The notes below the pieces were generated by a model. That model was not told the DNA's origin, did not search any database, and saw only the letters and a list, made by a program, of their open reading frames with translations. This document shows positions 1-5,864 of a stretch of DNA of 8,025 nt, in pieces. How positions within the stretch are numbered: position 1 is the first letter of the stretch; each line of letters begins with the position of its first letter. The translations under genes were made by a program, and so were the position numbers. The stretch is from NCBI GenBank assembly GCA_021296015.1, contig JAGWBG010000050.1, positions 1-8,025 of the forward strand, written 5' to 3'. This stretch comes from Dehalococcoidia bacterium. Its GTDB lineage: Bacteria > Chloroflexota > Dehalococcoidia > Lucifugimonadales > JAGWBF01.

Positions 1-1
1 T

Positions 2-490
2 TTCAATCAGCGTGAAGTTTTGCACATGAGGGACGTCAAACACCTGATTTGGGGGGTCTACGTGGTAAGCCTGGCAACTGCTGTGTACATACTGGGGTTT
101 GTCGGTGTGGGGTTCTTCATCTATCGTCGCCTTTTTACGGCCAAACTTATGGGGTATCTCCTGTGGGGAGGCAGCCTCACCCTGGCTTTTGTTGTGGCAG
201 TTGGACTGGCTGCGCTAGTGGGTTTTGACTCTCTATTCCTTCTTTTTCACCAGTTGAGCTTCTCCAACGATTTCTGGAAACTGGACCCCAGCAGGGACTA
301 CCTGGTTATGATGTTTCCCCAGGGGTTTTGGTTCGATGCAACCCTCTTTGTGGCCCTCGTGACGGTAGGGCAAGCCGTGGTGCTTAGTGGGATAGCGGGG
401 AGCTATATGGCGTTGCAACGGCGGAAGCCATCTGCCGCCAGTCAGGATGTCCTACCGATGCAACCCCCTTCGGAAGCGGCGGAAGTCTAG
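2..490 (+). CDS. TIGR01906/DUF1461 family integral membrane protein, 5'-truncated by window edge
   Basis: This is the C-terminal 162 residues of a polytopic membrane protein of unknown function. The frame is open to the left edge and reads FNQREVLHMRDVK before the first possible start (TTG at 20). That stretch resembles the conserved FNxREIxHMxDVK segment of the TIGR01906 (DUF1461) family, so the gene begins upstream and position 20 is not the start. Three hydrophobic segments are visible, at about nt 44-121, 152-226 and 332-412. Between the second and third lies the family hallmark HQLSFSNDFWKLDP, followed by a MFPQGFWFDA stretch. Family members are roughly 200-220 residues (from memory), so about one N-terminal helix is missing. 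The tail after the last helix is short, basic, then Pro/Ala/Glu-rich, ending at TAG 488-490. No function is established for the family. The family assignment rests on motif recall. Confidence 0.8.
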   Translation, partial: FNQREVLHMRDVKHLIWGVYVVSLATAVYILGFVGVGFFIYRRLFTAKLMGYLLWGGSLTLAFVVAVGLAALVGFDSLFLLFHQLSFSNDFWKLDPSRDYLVMMFPQGFWFDATLFVALVTVGQAVVLSGIAGSYMALQRRKPSAASQDVLPMQPPSEAAEV

Positions 491-573
491 TCTATAGAGC
501 AGGCACAACCGCCGCCGGCGCAGGAATGGCACCCTCCCATCAGTCTGCATCTCTTCACGGCGAGACTTCGACC

Positions 574-672
574 CGTCATTCCGGTCGTACCTCCGGTAGA
601 TTCGCCATGGCGAACCTTGAGCCGGAATCCACACCCCCGCCCCCCTAGATTCTGGCCTTCGGCAGAATGACG
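574..672. repeat. Degenerate CGTCATTCC-type palindromic intergenic repeat, copy 1
   Basis: The ends are inverted copies: CGTCATTCCG at 574-583 and CAGAATGACG at 663-672. Internal blocks are GCCGGAATCCACA (621-633) and a hairpin at 649-668 (ATTCTGGC-cttc-GGCAGAAT, one mismatch). The same blocks, at nearly the same spacing, recur in the second intergenic element at 3477-3632 (GCCGG at 3526, GATTCTGG at 3554). It looks like a non-coding dispersed repeat of the kind scattered between genes in environmental Chloroflexota; that last point is recollection and not shown here. No coding capacity or transposase is visible. Confidence 0.6.
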
Positions 673-782
673 ACCCGTCTACGACGGGCAGGTGTGGGAG
701 CGGGAGTGGCGGACTCAGGCAAACCCTGGCCTGGCGCCAGAGCAAGCTGAGTTTTGCACCTTACTCCAATCAACGGCGTTGG

Positions 783-811
783 TTGACAGTACCGGACGGC
801 GCTGCTAGCAT
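783..811 (+). promoter_or_regulatory. Candidate sigma70-type promoter for the GMC oxidoreductase gene
   Basis: A perfect -35 hexamer TTGACA (783-788) is followed by a 17-base spacer and TAGCAT (806-811), which matches four of six -10 positions including the conserved first two and last two. Transcription would begin near 818, giving a leader of about 34 bases. The leader contains the purine-rich ribosome site GAGGGAAGGG directly before the ATG at 852. Confidence 0.5.
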
Positions 812-851
812 TTTTCAAGACGAAGGAAGTGGCTAACAATCGAGGGAAGGG

Positions 852-2387
852 ATGAAGTACGACGTTATTGTAATAGGAGCCGGGTCTGCCGGCTGCGTTC
901 TCGCTACGCGCCTTTCGGAAGACCCCAAGCGCTCGGTGCTGCTTCTTGAAGCGGGACCGGACTATCCTGACCTGGAGCATACCCCCGACGCCATCAAGAA
1001 TGGCTACGACTTGCTCCCCGCCCAGTCACCGGGGACTCCCCACAACTGGTCATTGGTCGGCACAGCTTATCCCCAGCAAGAAGACCCAATACCGGTGCCC
1101 AGAGGCAAGGTAATCGGTGGCTCCAGCGCAATCAACGGCCAAATATTCCTGCGGGGTGTGCCGGAAGACTACGATACCTGGGCGGCCGAGGGCAACGACG
1201 AGTGGGGCTATATCAAAGTCCTGCCCTACTTCAGGAAGCTCGAAACTGATATGGACATCCGGGACGACTTTCACGGTTCAGACGGTCCGATTACAGTCAG
1301 AAGACACAAGCAGGGCGGGTGGAATCCTACCCAGGCGGCTTTCTATCAGGCCTGTTTAGCTTCGCGATTCCCCGAAGACCTCGACATGAACAACCCAGAT
1401 TCCTTTGGCGTGGGCCCGTTTCCTATGAACAACCGGGACGGCATCCGTGTGCGCACGGCGCTGGCTTATCTCAATCCGCCCCGACATAGGCTCAATCTGA
1501 CCGTCAGGGGCGATGTCCTGGCCTGGCGCATCCTGTTCGATGGCAAAAGGGCCACAGGGGTAGAAGTTGAGAGCGGCGGGGAGAGGTTCATCGTGGAAGC
1601 GGACAAAATCATACTTAGCGCCGGGGCCATTGCGTCACCACATTTGCTGATGCTATCCGGGGTGGGCCCAAGAGAACAATTGAGGGACCTGGGAATCCCG
1701 GTGGTACATGATCTCCAGGGAGTCGGTCAGAATTTGAGGGACCACCCGTTGGTGGCAGTACGTATGCGCATAAAAGAAAGTGTTCCGGTGAGCGCTGATT
1801 CCCCGATGATGCAGATTGCGCTTCGCTATACTGCTGAGGGGTCGAGTACCCGGAACGACGTGCAGATTATGGCAACATCCTACTCAATCCCCGTGGGCGT
1901 AGACCCCAGTGGGAGAGACAGCTTTAGCCTCATCTGTATGCTTGAGCTGGCTAACGGGTCAGGTGAATTGCGCCTCACCTCTTCCGACCCCCATGTGCAG
2001 CCCCACCTCGACTATCGGTTTCTTGTGGACCCTTGGGACCGACGGCGGCTCCGAGAAGCAGTGCGCCTTTGTATTCGCCTATTGGAGCAAGACTCCTACA
2101 AGGATATTGTAGACGAACGGCTCACGCCCGCTGACCATGACCTGGACTCGGAAGAATCGTTGGATGACTGGCTGATGAGAAACGTAAGTACCACTCACCA
2201 TATCTCCGGCACATGCAAGATGGGGCCGGAGTCCGACTCTCTGGCAGTAGTTGACCAGCACTGCCGGGTACATGGGTTGGAGGGACTTCAGGTGGTGGAC
2301 GCTTCAGTCATGCCCAACATCGTGAGGGCCAACACCAACGCAACCACAATAATGATTGCTGAACGGGTTGCCGATTGGGTCAGATGA
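852..2387 (+). CDS. GMC family FAD-dependent alcohol/choline-type oxidoreductase
   Basis: A complete 511-residue flavoprotein of the glucose-methanol-choline family, probably oxidising an alcohol to an aldehyde or ketone in the cytoplasm. No signal peptide is visible. The FAD Rossmann motif is at the extreme N-terminus (GAGSAGCVLATRLSE from residue 9; ribose-binding acid E33). GMC signature 1 starts at residue 83 (PRGKVIGGSSAING) and signature 2 at 258 (GAIASPHLLMLSGVGP). The catalytic region is HHISGTCKMGP (449-459), with H450 the expected base. The tail RANTNATTIMIAERVAD (492-508) supplies the second active-site position as Asn, as in choline-type members. Length and motif order are normal for the family. 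Start ATG 852 has GAGGGAAGG just upstream and leaves the Rossmann fold correctly placed. Substrate cannot be deduced: choline dehydrogenase-like, a mycofactocin-linked alcohol dehydrogenase or another alcohol oxidase are all possible. Its 3' end meets the convergent propeller gene after six bases. Confidence 0.93.
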   Translation: MKYDVIVIGAGSAGCVLATRLSEDPKRSVLLLEAGPDYPDLEHTPDAIKNGYDLLPAQSPGTPHNWSLVGTAYPQQEDPIPVPRGKVIGGSSAINGQIFLRGVPEDYDTWAAEGNDEWGYIKVLPYFRKLETDMDIRDDFHGSDGPITVRRHKQGGWNPTQAAFYQACLASRFPEDLDMNNPDSFGVGPFPMNNRDGIRVRTALAYLNPPRHRLNLTVRGDVLAWRILFDGKRATGVEVESGGERFIVEADKIILSAGAIASPHLLMLSGVGPREQLRDLGIPVVHDLQGVGQNLRDHPLVAVRMRIKESVPVSADSPMMQIALRYTAEGSSTRNDVQIMATSYSIPVGVDPSGRDSFSLICMLELANGSGELRLTSSDPHVQPHLDYRFLVDPWDRRRLREAVRLCIRLLEQDSYKDIVDERLTPADHDLDSEESLDDWLMRNVSTTHHISGTCKMGPESDSLAVVDQHCRVHGLEGLQVVDASVMPNIVRANTNATTIMIAERVADWVR

Positions 2388-2393
2388 CGTGTT

Positions 2394-3347
2394 TCAGCCC
2401 TTCTTGACCAGCTTCTGAAAGCACTTCATCTCCCTGGGAGGGTCCAGACGCCTGCCCGTATGGGTCCACGATACCTCCCCAACATAAATATCTCCCCGGG
2501 AGTCTACGGCTAACACATGAGGGGCAATAAACTGTCCAGGAACTTCTCCGGGACCCGTGTCCCCAAGCCTGGCAATCATCTTGCCGTCTAGCGTATATAT
2601 GCTAACCCTGGGACCCAGACCCGGTGCCCCTTCGTTGGAGGGAATGGCAGCGCCAAGCTCGCCAATGTAGCAAAGCTGGTCCGGGTTGTTGTCAATGTAT
2701 AGACCACATGGCCGAGACATGTTGACCCATTGGGTCTCGAACTTGCCGTTGGCGTCGAAAACCTGGACGCGATGGTTCTCCCGGTCAGCCACGTAAACGT
2801 ATCCGTCCTTGTCGGTACAGATATTGTGAACGATGTTGAAATGTCCCGGGTCAGTTCCAGGCTCACCCCATGAGAAGAGCAGCTTACCGTCGGGGGAATA
2901 CTTGTGGACCCGTGCGTTGCCGTAGCCGTCGGAAACATATATGTCGTTGGTGACGGGAGATAGGGCAACGTGGGTGCATCGGTTGAAGGGATGACCACTG
3001 TGAAATGGGGATGGCTCGCCAATCGTTCCCAGGGTAAGGAGGACCTTGCCGTCGAGAGTGCACTTCCTGACCGTATGGTCGCCGTCATCCGTGCAATAGA
3101 TGGTATCGTCCGGCCCCATAGTGATGCCATGAGCGTTCACGAAGACACCCTCTCCCCATGAGCTCAGGAAGTTGCCATCCCTGTCAAAGACCATCATGGG
3201 GTGCTGACCCCTGTTGAACACGTAAACCCGGTCCTTGGAGTCCACGCCCACGGCTGCCACTTCTTTGTATGACCATCCGTCGGGTAACTTGCCCCAGCCT
3301 GCCTCTACGTCAAAGGCATAAGCACCGCTGCTCACGGTAGTCACCAT
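2394..3347 (-). CDS. NHL-repeat six-bladed beta-propeller, peptidyl-alpha-hydroxyglycine amidating lyase (PAL)-like
   Basis: A 317-residue propeller built from repeated blades of the form DGxxYVxDxxNxRVxxFDxxGK (around residues 33-60, 75-103, 127-157, 173-203, 213-255, 275-290). It closely follows the PAL domain of peptidylglycine alpha-amidating monooxygenase: FNRGQH at 44-49 (PAL Arg533 region), NAHGI with H73, SDGYGNAR with Y142 (PAL Tyr654), IVHNI with H174, ADRENHRVQVF at 187-197, and APHVLAV with H277. H73, H174 and H277 have about the spacing of the three PAL zinc ligands. Two departures are visible. The Asp that follows the third ligand in PAL is V278, and one Cys of a PAL disulfide is Gly (C124 retained, G143). 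There is no signal peptide and no attached monooxygenase domain. Start ATG 3347 has a GGGGG-rich ribosome site about seven bases upstream. Lyase activity is inference; it may be a non-amidating scavenger lactonase or lyase. Confidence 0.85.
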   Translation of the reverse strand: MVTTVSSGAYAFDVEAGWGKLPDGWSYKEVAAVGVDSKDRVYVFNRGQHPMMVFDRDGNFLSSWGEGVFVNAHGITMGPDDTIYCTDDGDHTVRKCTLDGKVLLTLGTIGEPSPFHSGHPFNRCTHVALSPVTNDIYVSDGYGNARVHKYSPDGKLLFSWGEPGTDPGHFNIVHNICTDKDGYVYVADRENHRVQVFDANGKFETQWVNMSRPCGLYIDNNPDQLCYIGELGAAIPSNEGAPGLGPRVSIYTLDGKMIARLGDTGPGEVPGQFIAPHVLAVDSRGDIYVGEVSWTHTGRRLDPPREMKCFQKLVKKG

Positions 3348-3422
3348 TTGGAATACCCCCTACCGATTTAATCTTATGACAGGTTAACCCCTCACAGCCT
3401 GAATTTCAAGGCTCACGGGCCA

Positions 3423-3459
3423 CCCGCCAGTCTGGGCAGACGTAGGGTGAACTGGTGGG
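3423..3459. repeat. Imperfect inverted repeat, 9-bp arms
   Basis: CCCGCCAGT (3423-3431) can pair with ACTGGTGGG (3451-3459), all nine positions including one G-T wobble, across a 19-base loop. It lies about 75-110 bases upstream of the propeller gene start, on the side where its leader would be. It could be an RNA structure or part of the neighbouring repeat. No T-run follows on either strand. Confidence 0.35.
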
Positions 3460-3476
3460 GTCTCCTTTTGGATAGT

Positions 3477-3632
3477 ATGGCTCCCGTCATTGCGACGCAG
3501 AGCCGGCCCAGCATTGGAGTGCGGAGCCGGATTCCACCTCTGTTCCACCTCTGGATTCTGGCAAAAGCTAGAATGGGGTGTTTGTAGGGGCTTCCCTTCT
3601 ATTTTCAGAGTAATGACGGTTGCGGGAGCCAT
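3477..3632. repeat. Palindromic intergenic repeat, copy 2, with terminal inverted arms
   Basis: The left arm ATGGCTCCCGTCATT (3477-3491) is repeated inverted at the right end as AATGACGG and GGGAGCCAT (3612-3619 and 3624-3632), interrupted by a few extra bases. Inside are GCCGGATTCCACC (3526-3538) and a hairpin of eight pairs with an AAAA loop (3555-3574, one G-T wobble). These correspond in order and spacing to blocks in the repeat at 574-672. ATAG occurs just outside both arms (3472-3475 and 3634-3637), which might be a weak target duplication but is short enough to be chance. No transposase is encoded, so this would be a non-autonomous or purely structural repeat. Confidence 0.6.
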
Positions 3633-3720
3633 TATAGACGTAGGTACGACCAGGCCTAAAACCTGACCTTACAGGGGGCAACCCGCCCAAGAGGGGATGC
3701 TACCGAGTGACCAAAACTTC

Positions 3721-3749
3721 TGGAAGCTCCAATGAAGGTATGGTAGAAT
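3721..3749 (+). promoter_or_regulatory. Candidate extended -10 promoter for the universal stress protein gene
   Basis: TATGGTAGAAT contains an extended -10 (TGG at 3741-3743) directly followed by TAGAAT (3744-3749, five of six). The -35 at 17 bases, TGGAAG (3721-3726), is weak, which fits an extended -10 promoter. It lies 85 bases before the GTG start. The ribosome site is GAGGTGA at 3824-3830. Confidence 0.4.
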
Positions 3750-3834
3750 CCTTAAGTCCTGAAAATATTCGACGCTGCGCACACAACAGAAACCGGGGGA
3801 GAAAACTAGGGGAATTTTTTGATGAGGTGAAGCG

Positions 3835-4452
3835 GTGTTAAAAACGATACTGGTCCCTCTGGATGGCTCCGATATTGCACGGGGAATCCTGCCCTATGTT
3901 TCGCAGATTGCAAGGAAGACCGGGACCCCATTGGTGCTGCATACTGCCATTGACCTTCAGTCTATGCACATCTCCGAGACCTCAGCAATGTACCTGGACC
4001 AGATTGAGGGCAGACTACGCGCTCGTGCCCTGGGTACACTCAAAGAGATAGCCGACCAACTCAGGGACGCGTCTATTGAGGTGAGGAGCGAGGTGACCGT
4101 GGGCAGCCCGGCGGAGGAGGTCCTGCGCTTTGCCGGCGAGGCGCGCTGCGACCTGATTGCGATGTCAACCCACGGCCGGAACGCCATAGGCCGCAGCATT
4201 CTGGGCAGTGTCACCGACAAGATAGTCCATTCCGCGGACGTGCCTGTCCTGACTATCAACCCGGAGACAGCCAGAAAATACCAGGAGCAAGAGGGAATGA
4301 CCCTGAACAGGGTTATTCTGCCGATGGATGGGTCTCAGCTTGCCGAGCAGGCCGTACCCTACGCAGTGAGTCTGGCTCAAGCGATGTCTCTGGAAGTGGA
4401 ACTGGTCCAAGTAGTACCAACCGGACTCCCGACCTATGCTTTTCCGGGGTGA
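3835..4452 (+). CDS. Universal stress protein (UspA family), tandem-domain protein interrupted by in-frame TGA
   Basis: A cytoplasmic universal stress protein; family members bind ATP or act as stress-responsive dimers. Start GTG 3835 has a strong GAGGTGA ribosome site, and the first strand begins at once (LKTILVPLDGS, D10 being the usual nucleotide-contact Asp). Domain 1 covers residues 1-142 and ends with STHGRNAIGRSILGS (111-125) and a PVLTI strand. The usual GxxG is degenerate here, as the second Gly is A117. Domain 2 begins at 157 (LNRVILPMDGS, D165), but the frame meets TGA at codon 206, right after its second strand (VVPTGLPTYAFPG). The rest of domain 2 continues in the same frame after the stop (next entry), so the intact gene would encode 304 residues, typical for tandem USPs. 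As written the product is domain 1 plus a third of domain 2. It is convergent with the downstream minus-strand gene. Confidence 0.88.
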   Translation: MLKTILVPLDGSDIARGILPYVSQIARKTGTPLVLHTAIDLQSMHISETSAMYLDQIEGRLRARALGTLKEIADQLRDASIEVRSEVTVGSPAEEVLRFAGEARCDLIAMSTHGRNAIGRSILGSVTDKIVHSADVPVLTINPETARKYQEQEGMTLNRVILPMDGSQLAEQAVPYAVSLAQAMSLEVELVQVVPTGLPTYAFPG

Positions 4453-4749
4453 GACACGAACCTGCCGGACTTCAGCGATGACCTGGTACGCCAGGCTACT
4501 GAGAATCTTGATAGCGTGGCCCAGAGCCTTGAGGATAAGGGCCTGACTGTTCGCACCCACGTATTGCGAGGAACCGCGGCGTCGGCCCTGGTAGAATTCG
4601 CCCAGCAAGTCCCCCAGGGCATCATCACAATGACCAGCCGTGGGCGGTCAGGACTGACCCGATGGATGTTGGGCAGCGTAGCTGAGGCGCTAGTCCGGGC
4701 ATCGGGTGATCCCGTGTTAATAGTTCCATCCCGTACCTCGGCACAATGA
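4453..4749 (+). pseudogene. C-terminal remainder of the second USP domain, in frame after TGA
   Basis: Ninety-eight codons in the same frame as the preceding CDS, starting DTNLPDFSDDLVRQ and carrying the end of a USP domain. After a helix and strand come MTSRGRSGLTRWMLGS (nt 4630-4677), the ATP-binding GxxG...GS loop, and the last strand DPVLIVP. The real stop is TGA 4747-4749. Separate translation is possible only from GTG 4516, which lacks a good ribosome site and would make an incomplete Rossmann half. It is therefore best read as the severed end of the upstream gene. It could instead be translated through the TGA, or the stop may be a consensus error. Confidence 0.75.
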
Positions 4750-4796
4750 CGATGACCGGCCCACATAAAGCCAGGGAACTATAATCCTCCCGATTC

Positions 4797-5603
4797 TCAC
4801 TGGCCACCACCCCAGGCAGATGCGTCCGGGGCATTTATGGTATCTCCATGAAGGTCTACCCGCGCATCAAGGGTTGTAGGCAATGCTTCAAGGTCCGGGT
4901 GATTCAGTACGGCCTCAATGCACGCGCTGCTCCCGCCCACGTAGGTATCGAACAGGTCTATGTCCGTTGCTACACACCAGGCCCGGTCCTCGGGCCACCA
5001 GATGTTCGGCGAGTCCCCCCAGAAATGACTTTCCCTGACCAGGAAGGACATGACGGCATCAACAGGTCCGCCAAATAGCAGGTAGTCTCGCCCCGGGACT
5101 CTCACGCGAGAGCGGGCCTTGTAGAGGCGAGTATCAATGTTGCCATAGCCTTCCCAAAGGCAAAAGTAGCAACGGTCGGGTGTCGAGGTGTACTCCCTGA
5201 GCACATTGACCAGGGTCATGCACTCCTCTTCCGGGATGGACCCATGCTGGGGGGGAGAACCCCAAGGAGGGTCTTTGTACATGTCCTTCGAGTCCTCGCT
5301 AAGATTGGCGATTCGCTCGAACTGCATCCGGGGATGGACGGTCTGGCCGGTCCATGAAGCCACTGTAGACCACCGGACAGGTTTCTCACACCCTTTGTCA
5401 TCAAGGTGAGCCGGGTGAAACACGCGGGCGTAGGCTGAAAAACCCTCAGGCATCAAGGAACGCACGTTCCTCCACCCCGACAGGCTCCCCTCTATCCATC
5501 GCGCCTGCGAGACATCCTCCATAAACTCAAGACCATTGGGCGCCAACTGGGTCTGCCGGACGGGTATACCTCCTCCTCTGGATAGTAGGGACATGCTGGA
5601 CAT
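4797..5603 (-). CDS. Conserved hypothetical Trp-rich protein
   Basis: A soluble-looking protein without signal peptide or membrane segment. Its motifs recall a family of unnamed proteins of about 250-270 residues in Actinobacteria and Chloroflexota: PEGFSAYARVFHPAH, RWSTVASWTG, TPDRCYFCLWEGYG, PGRDYLLFGGPV, and NIWWPEDRAWCVATDIDLFD followed by TYVGG. The many Trp and Cys (CYFC) positions look structural, but no catalytic motif can be named and I know no function. The frame stays open upstream to GTG 5678. I prefer ATG 5601-5603 (268 residues) because AGAGGTG precedes it by two bases. Another candidate is ATG 5520-5522, which sits about 25 residues before the first conserved motif, as in relatives I remember. 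The extension to 5678 reads basic and unconserved. The gene is convergent with the USP gene and divergent from rel. Confidence 0.75.
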   Translation of the reverse strand: MSSMSLLSRGGGIPVRQTQLAPNGLEFMEDVSQARWIEGSLSGWRNVRSLMPEGFSAYARVFHPAHLDDKGCEKPVRWSTVASWTGQTVHPRMQFERIANLSEDSKDMYKDPPWGSPPQHGSIPEEECMTLVNVLREYTSTPDRCYFCLWEGYGNIDTRLYKARSRVRVPGRDYLLFGGPVDAVMSFLVRESHFWGDSPNIWWPEDRAWCVATDIDLFDTYVGGSSACIEAVLNHPDLEALPTTLDARVDLHGDTINAPDASAWGGGQ

Positions 5604-5612
5604 AGCACCTCT
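5604..5612 (-). promoter_or_regulatory. Ribosome binding site deciding the start of the Trp-rich protein
   Basis: On the minus strand AGAGGTGCT directly precedes ATG 5601-5603. It is the only good anti-16S match near any of the candidate starts (GTG 5678, ATG 5666, ATG 5603, ATG 5522). Spacing is short (four bases from GAGG to ATG), so it is good but not decisive evidence. Confidence 0.4.
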
Positions 5613-5811
5613 GCTCTTCCAGCGCGCCCTTAGCTTTCGGAGCCAAGATAATCCCGAATGTTTCATATCTCTGCTCACGGTTCGTATTATCCCACAGTTG
5701 CGGCTGGATTAGCGTTGATAGTGGGAGATGGGTAGTGAGGTTCAATTATTTCCCGTTGACCGTGTATAGCATTTCCTTGCAGAAGGATACACTACCAAAC
5801 TTCAACTGCTC

Positions 5812-5841
5812 TGGACTTGTGTACCTTTAAGAGTATATTAT
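5812..5841 (+). promoter_or_regulatory. Candidate sigma70-type promoter for rel
   Basis: TGGACT (5812-5817, four of six) is followed by overlapping -10 candidates TATATT (5834-5839, spacer 16) and TATTAT (5836-5841, spacer 18), each five of six. This AT-rich stretch stands out against its surroundings and lies 24 bases before the GTG start at 5865. The ribosome site GAGAGG is at 5849-5854, ten bases from the start. The short leader leaves little room for attenuation control. Confidence 0.45.
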
Positions 5842-5864
5842 AGGATCTGAGAGGTATTGATTAG

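Larger units (their letters stand above)
491..851. other. 361-base intergenic region with a repeat, small palindromes and a promoter
   Basis: No convincing gene lies here. It contains a degenerate palindromic repeat (574-672). Immediately after it is a perfect small hairpin, CCCGTC-tac-GACGGG (674-688), with no following T-run, so it is not a classical intrinsic terminator. A 10-base palindrome CTGGCGCCAG lies at 731-740. Towards the right end is a sigma70-like promoter (783-811) serving the oxidoreductase gene. The frame after the TAG at 488 stays open to TGA 668, but it runs through the repeat and shows no protein-like conservation I recognise. Confidence 0.6.
3348..3834. other. 487-base divergent intergenic region with a palindromic repeat and USP promoter
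   Basis: No supportable gene. From left to right it holds the propeller gene's leader, a 9-bp imperfect hairpin (3423-3459), the larger repeat with terminal inverted arms (3477-3632), a featureless stretch to about 3720, and an extended -10 promoter (3741-3749) for the universal stress gene. Possible reading frames crossing the repeat have repetitive, low-information translations and no ribosome site. Confidence 0.6.

Noticed and set aside
488..670. Possible readthrough of the membrane-protein TAG, as the frame stays open for 59 codons
   Set aside because: The extension is Pro- and Arg-rich and runs directly into the non-coding repeat. The family normally ends soon after the last helix, so an open frame in GC-rich DNA is a sufficient explanation.
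674..688. Perfect hairpin CCCGTC-tac-GACGGG as an intrinsic terminator of the membrane-protein gene
   Set aside because: No T-run follows on the plus strand and it lies 184 bases past the stop, next to the repeat.
2380..2400. Bidirectional terminator between the convergent oxidoreductase and propeller genes
   Set aside because: Only six bases separate the stop codons and no hairpin with flanking A/T runs is visible.
852..3347. GMC oxidoreductase plus PAL-like propeller as a peptide-modification system
   Set aside because: The genes are convergent, no precursor peptide, monooxygenase or radical-SAM gene is nearby, and the oxidoreductase has no specific link to peptides.
3348..3410. Promoter for the propeller gene on the minus strand (TTGAAA with TAACCT, or TAAGAT)
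   Set aside because: Each candidate matches only half of the -10, or lacks a -35 at workable spacing; not enough to call.
4450..4495. TGA in the USP gene as selenocysteine, with hairpin CCTGG-TACG-CCAGG (4482-4495) as a SECIS
   Set aside because: The hairpin is short and its loop lies about 35 bases from the TGA, farther than usual for bacterial SECIS elements. USP proteins are not known selenoproteins and no neighbouring Cys-type motif supports it.
5731..5796. Inverted GGTAGTG / CACTACC pair in the region between the Trp-rich gene and rel as an operator
   Set aside because: Only seven bases each with a 52-base separation; this can arise by chance and no regulator site is recognised.
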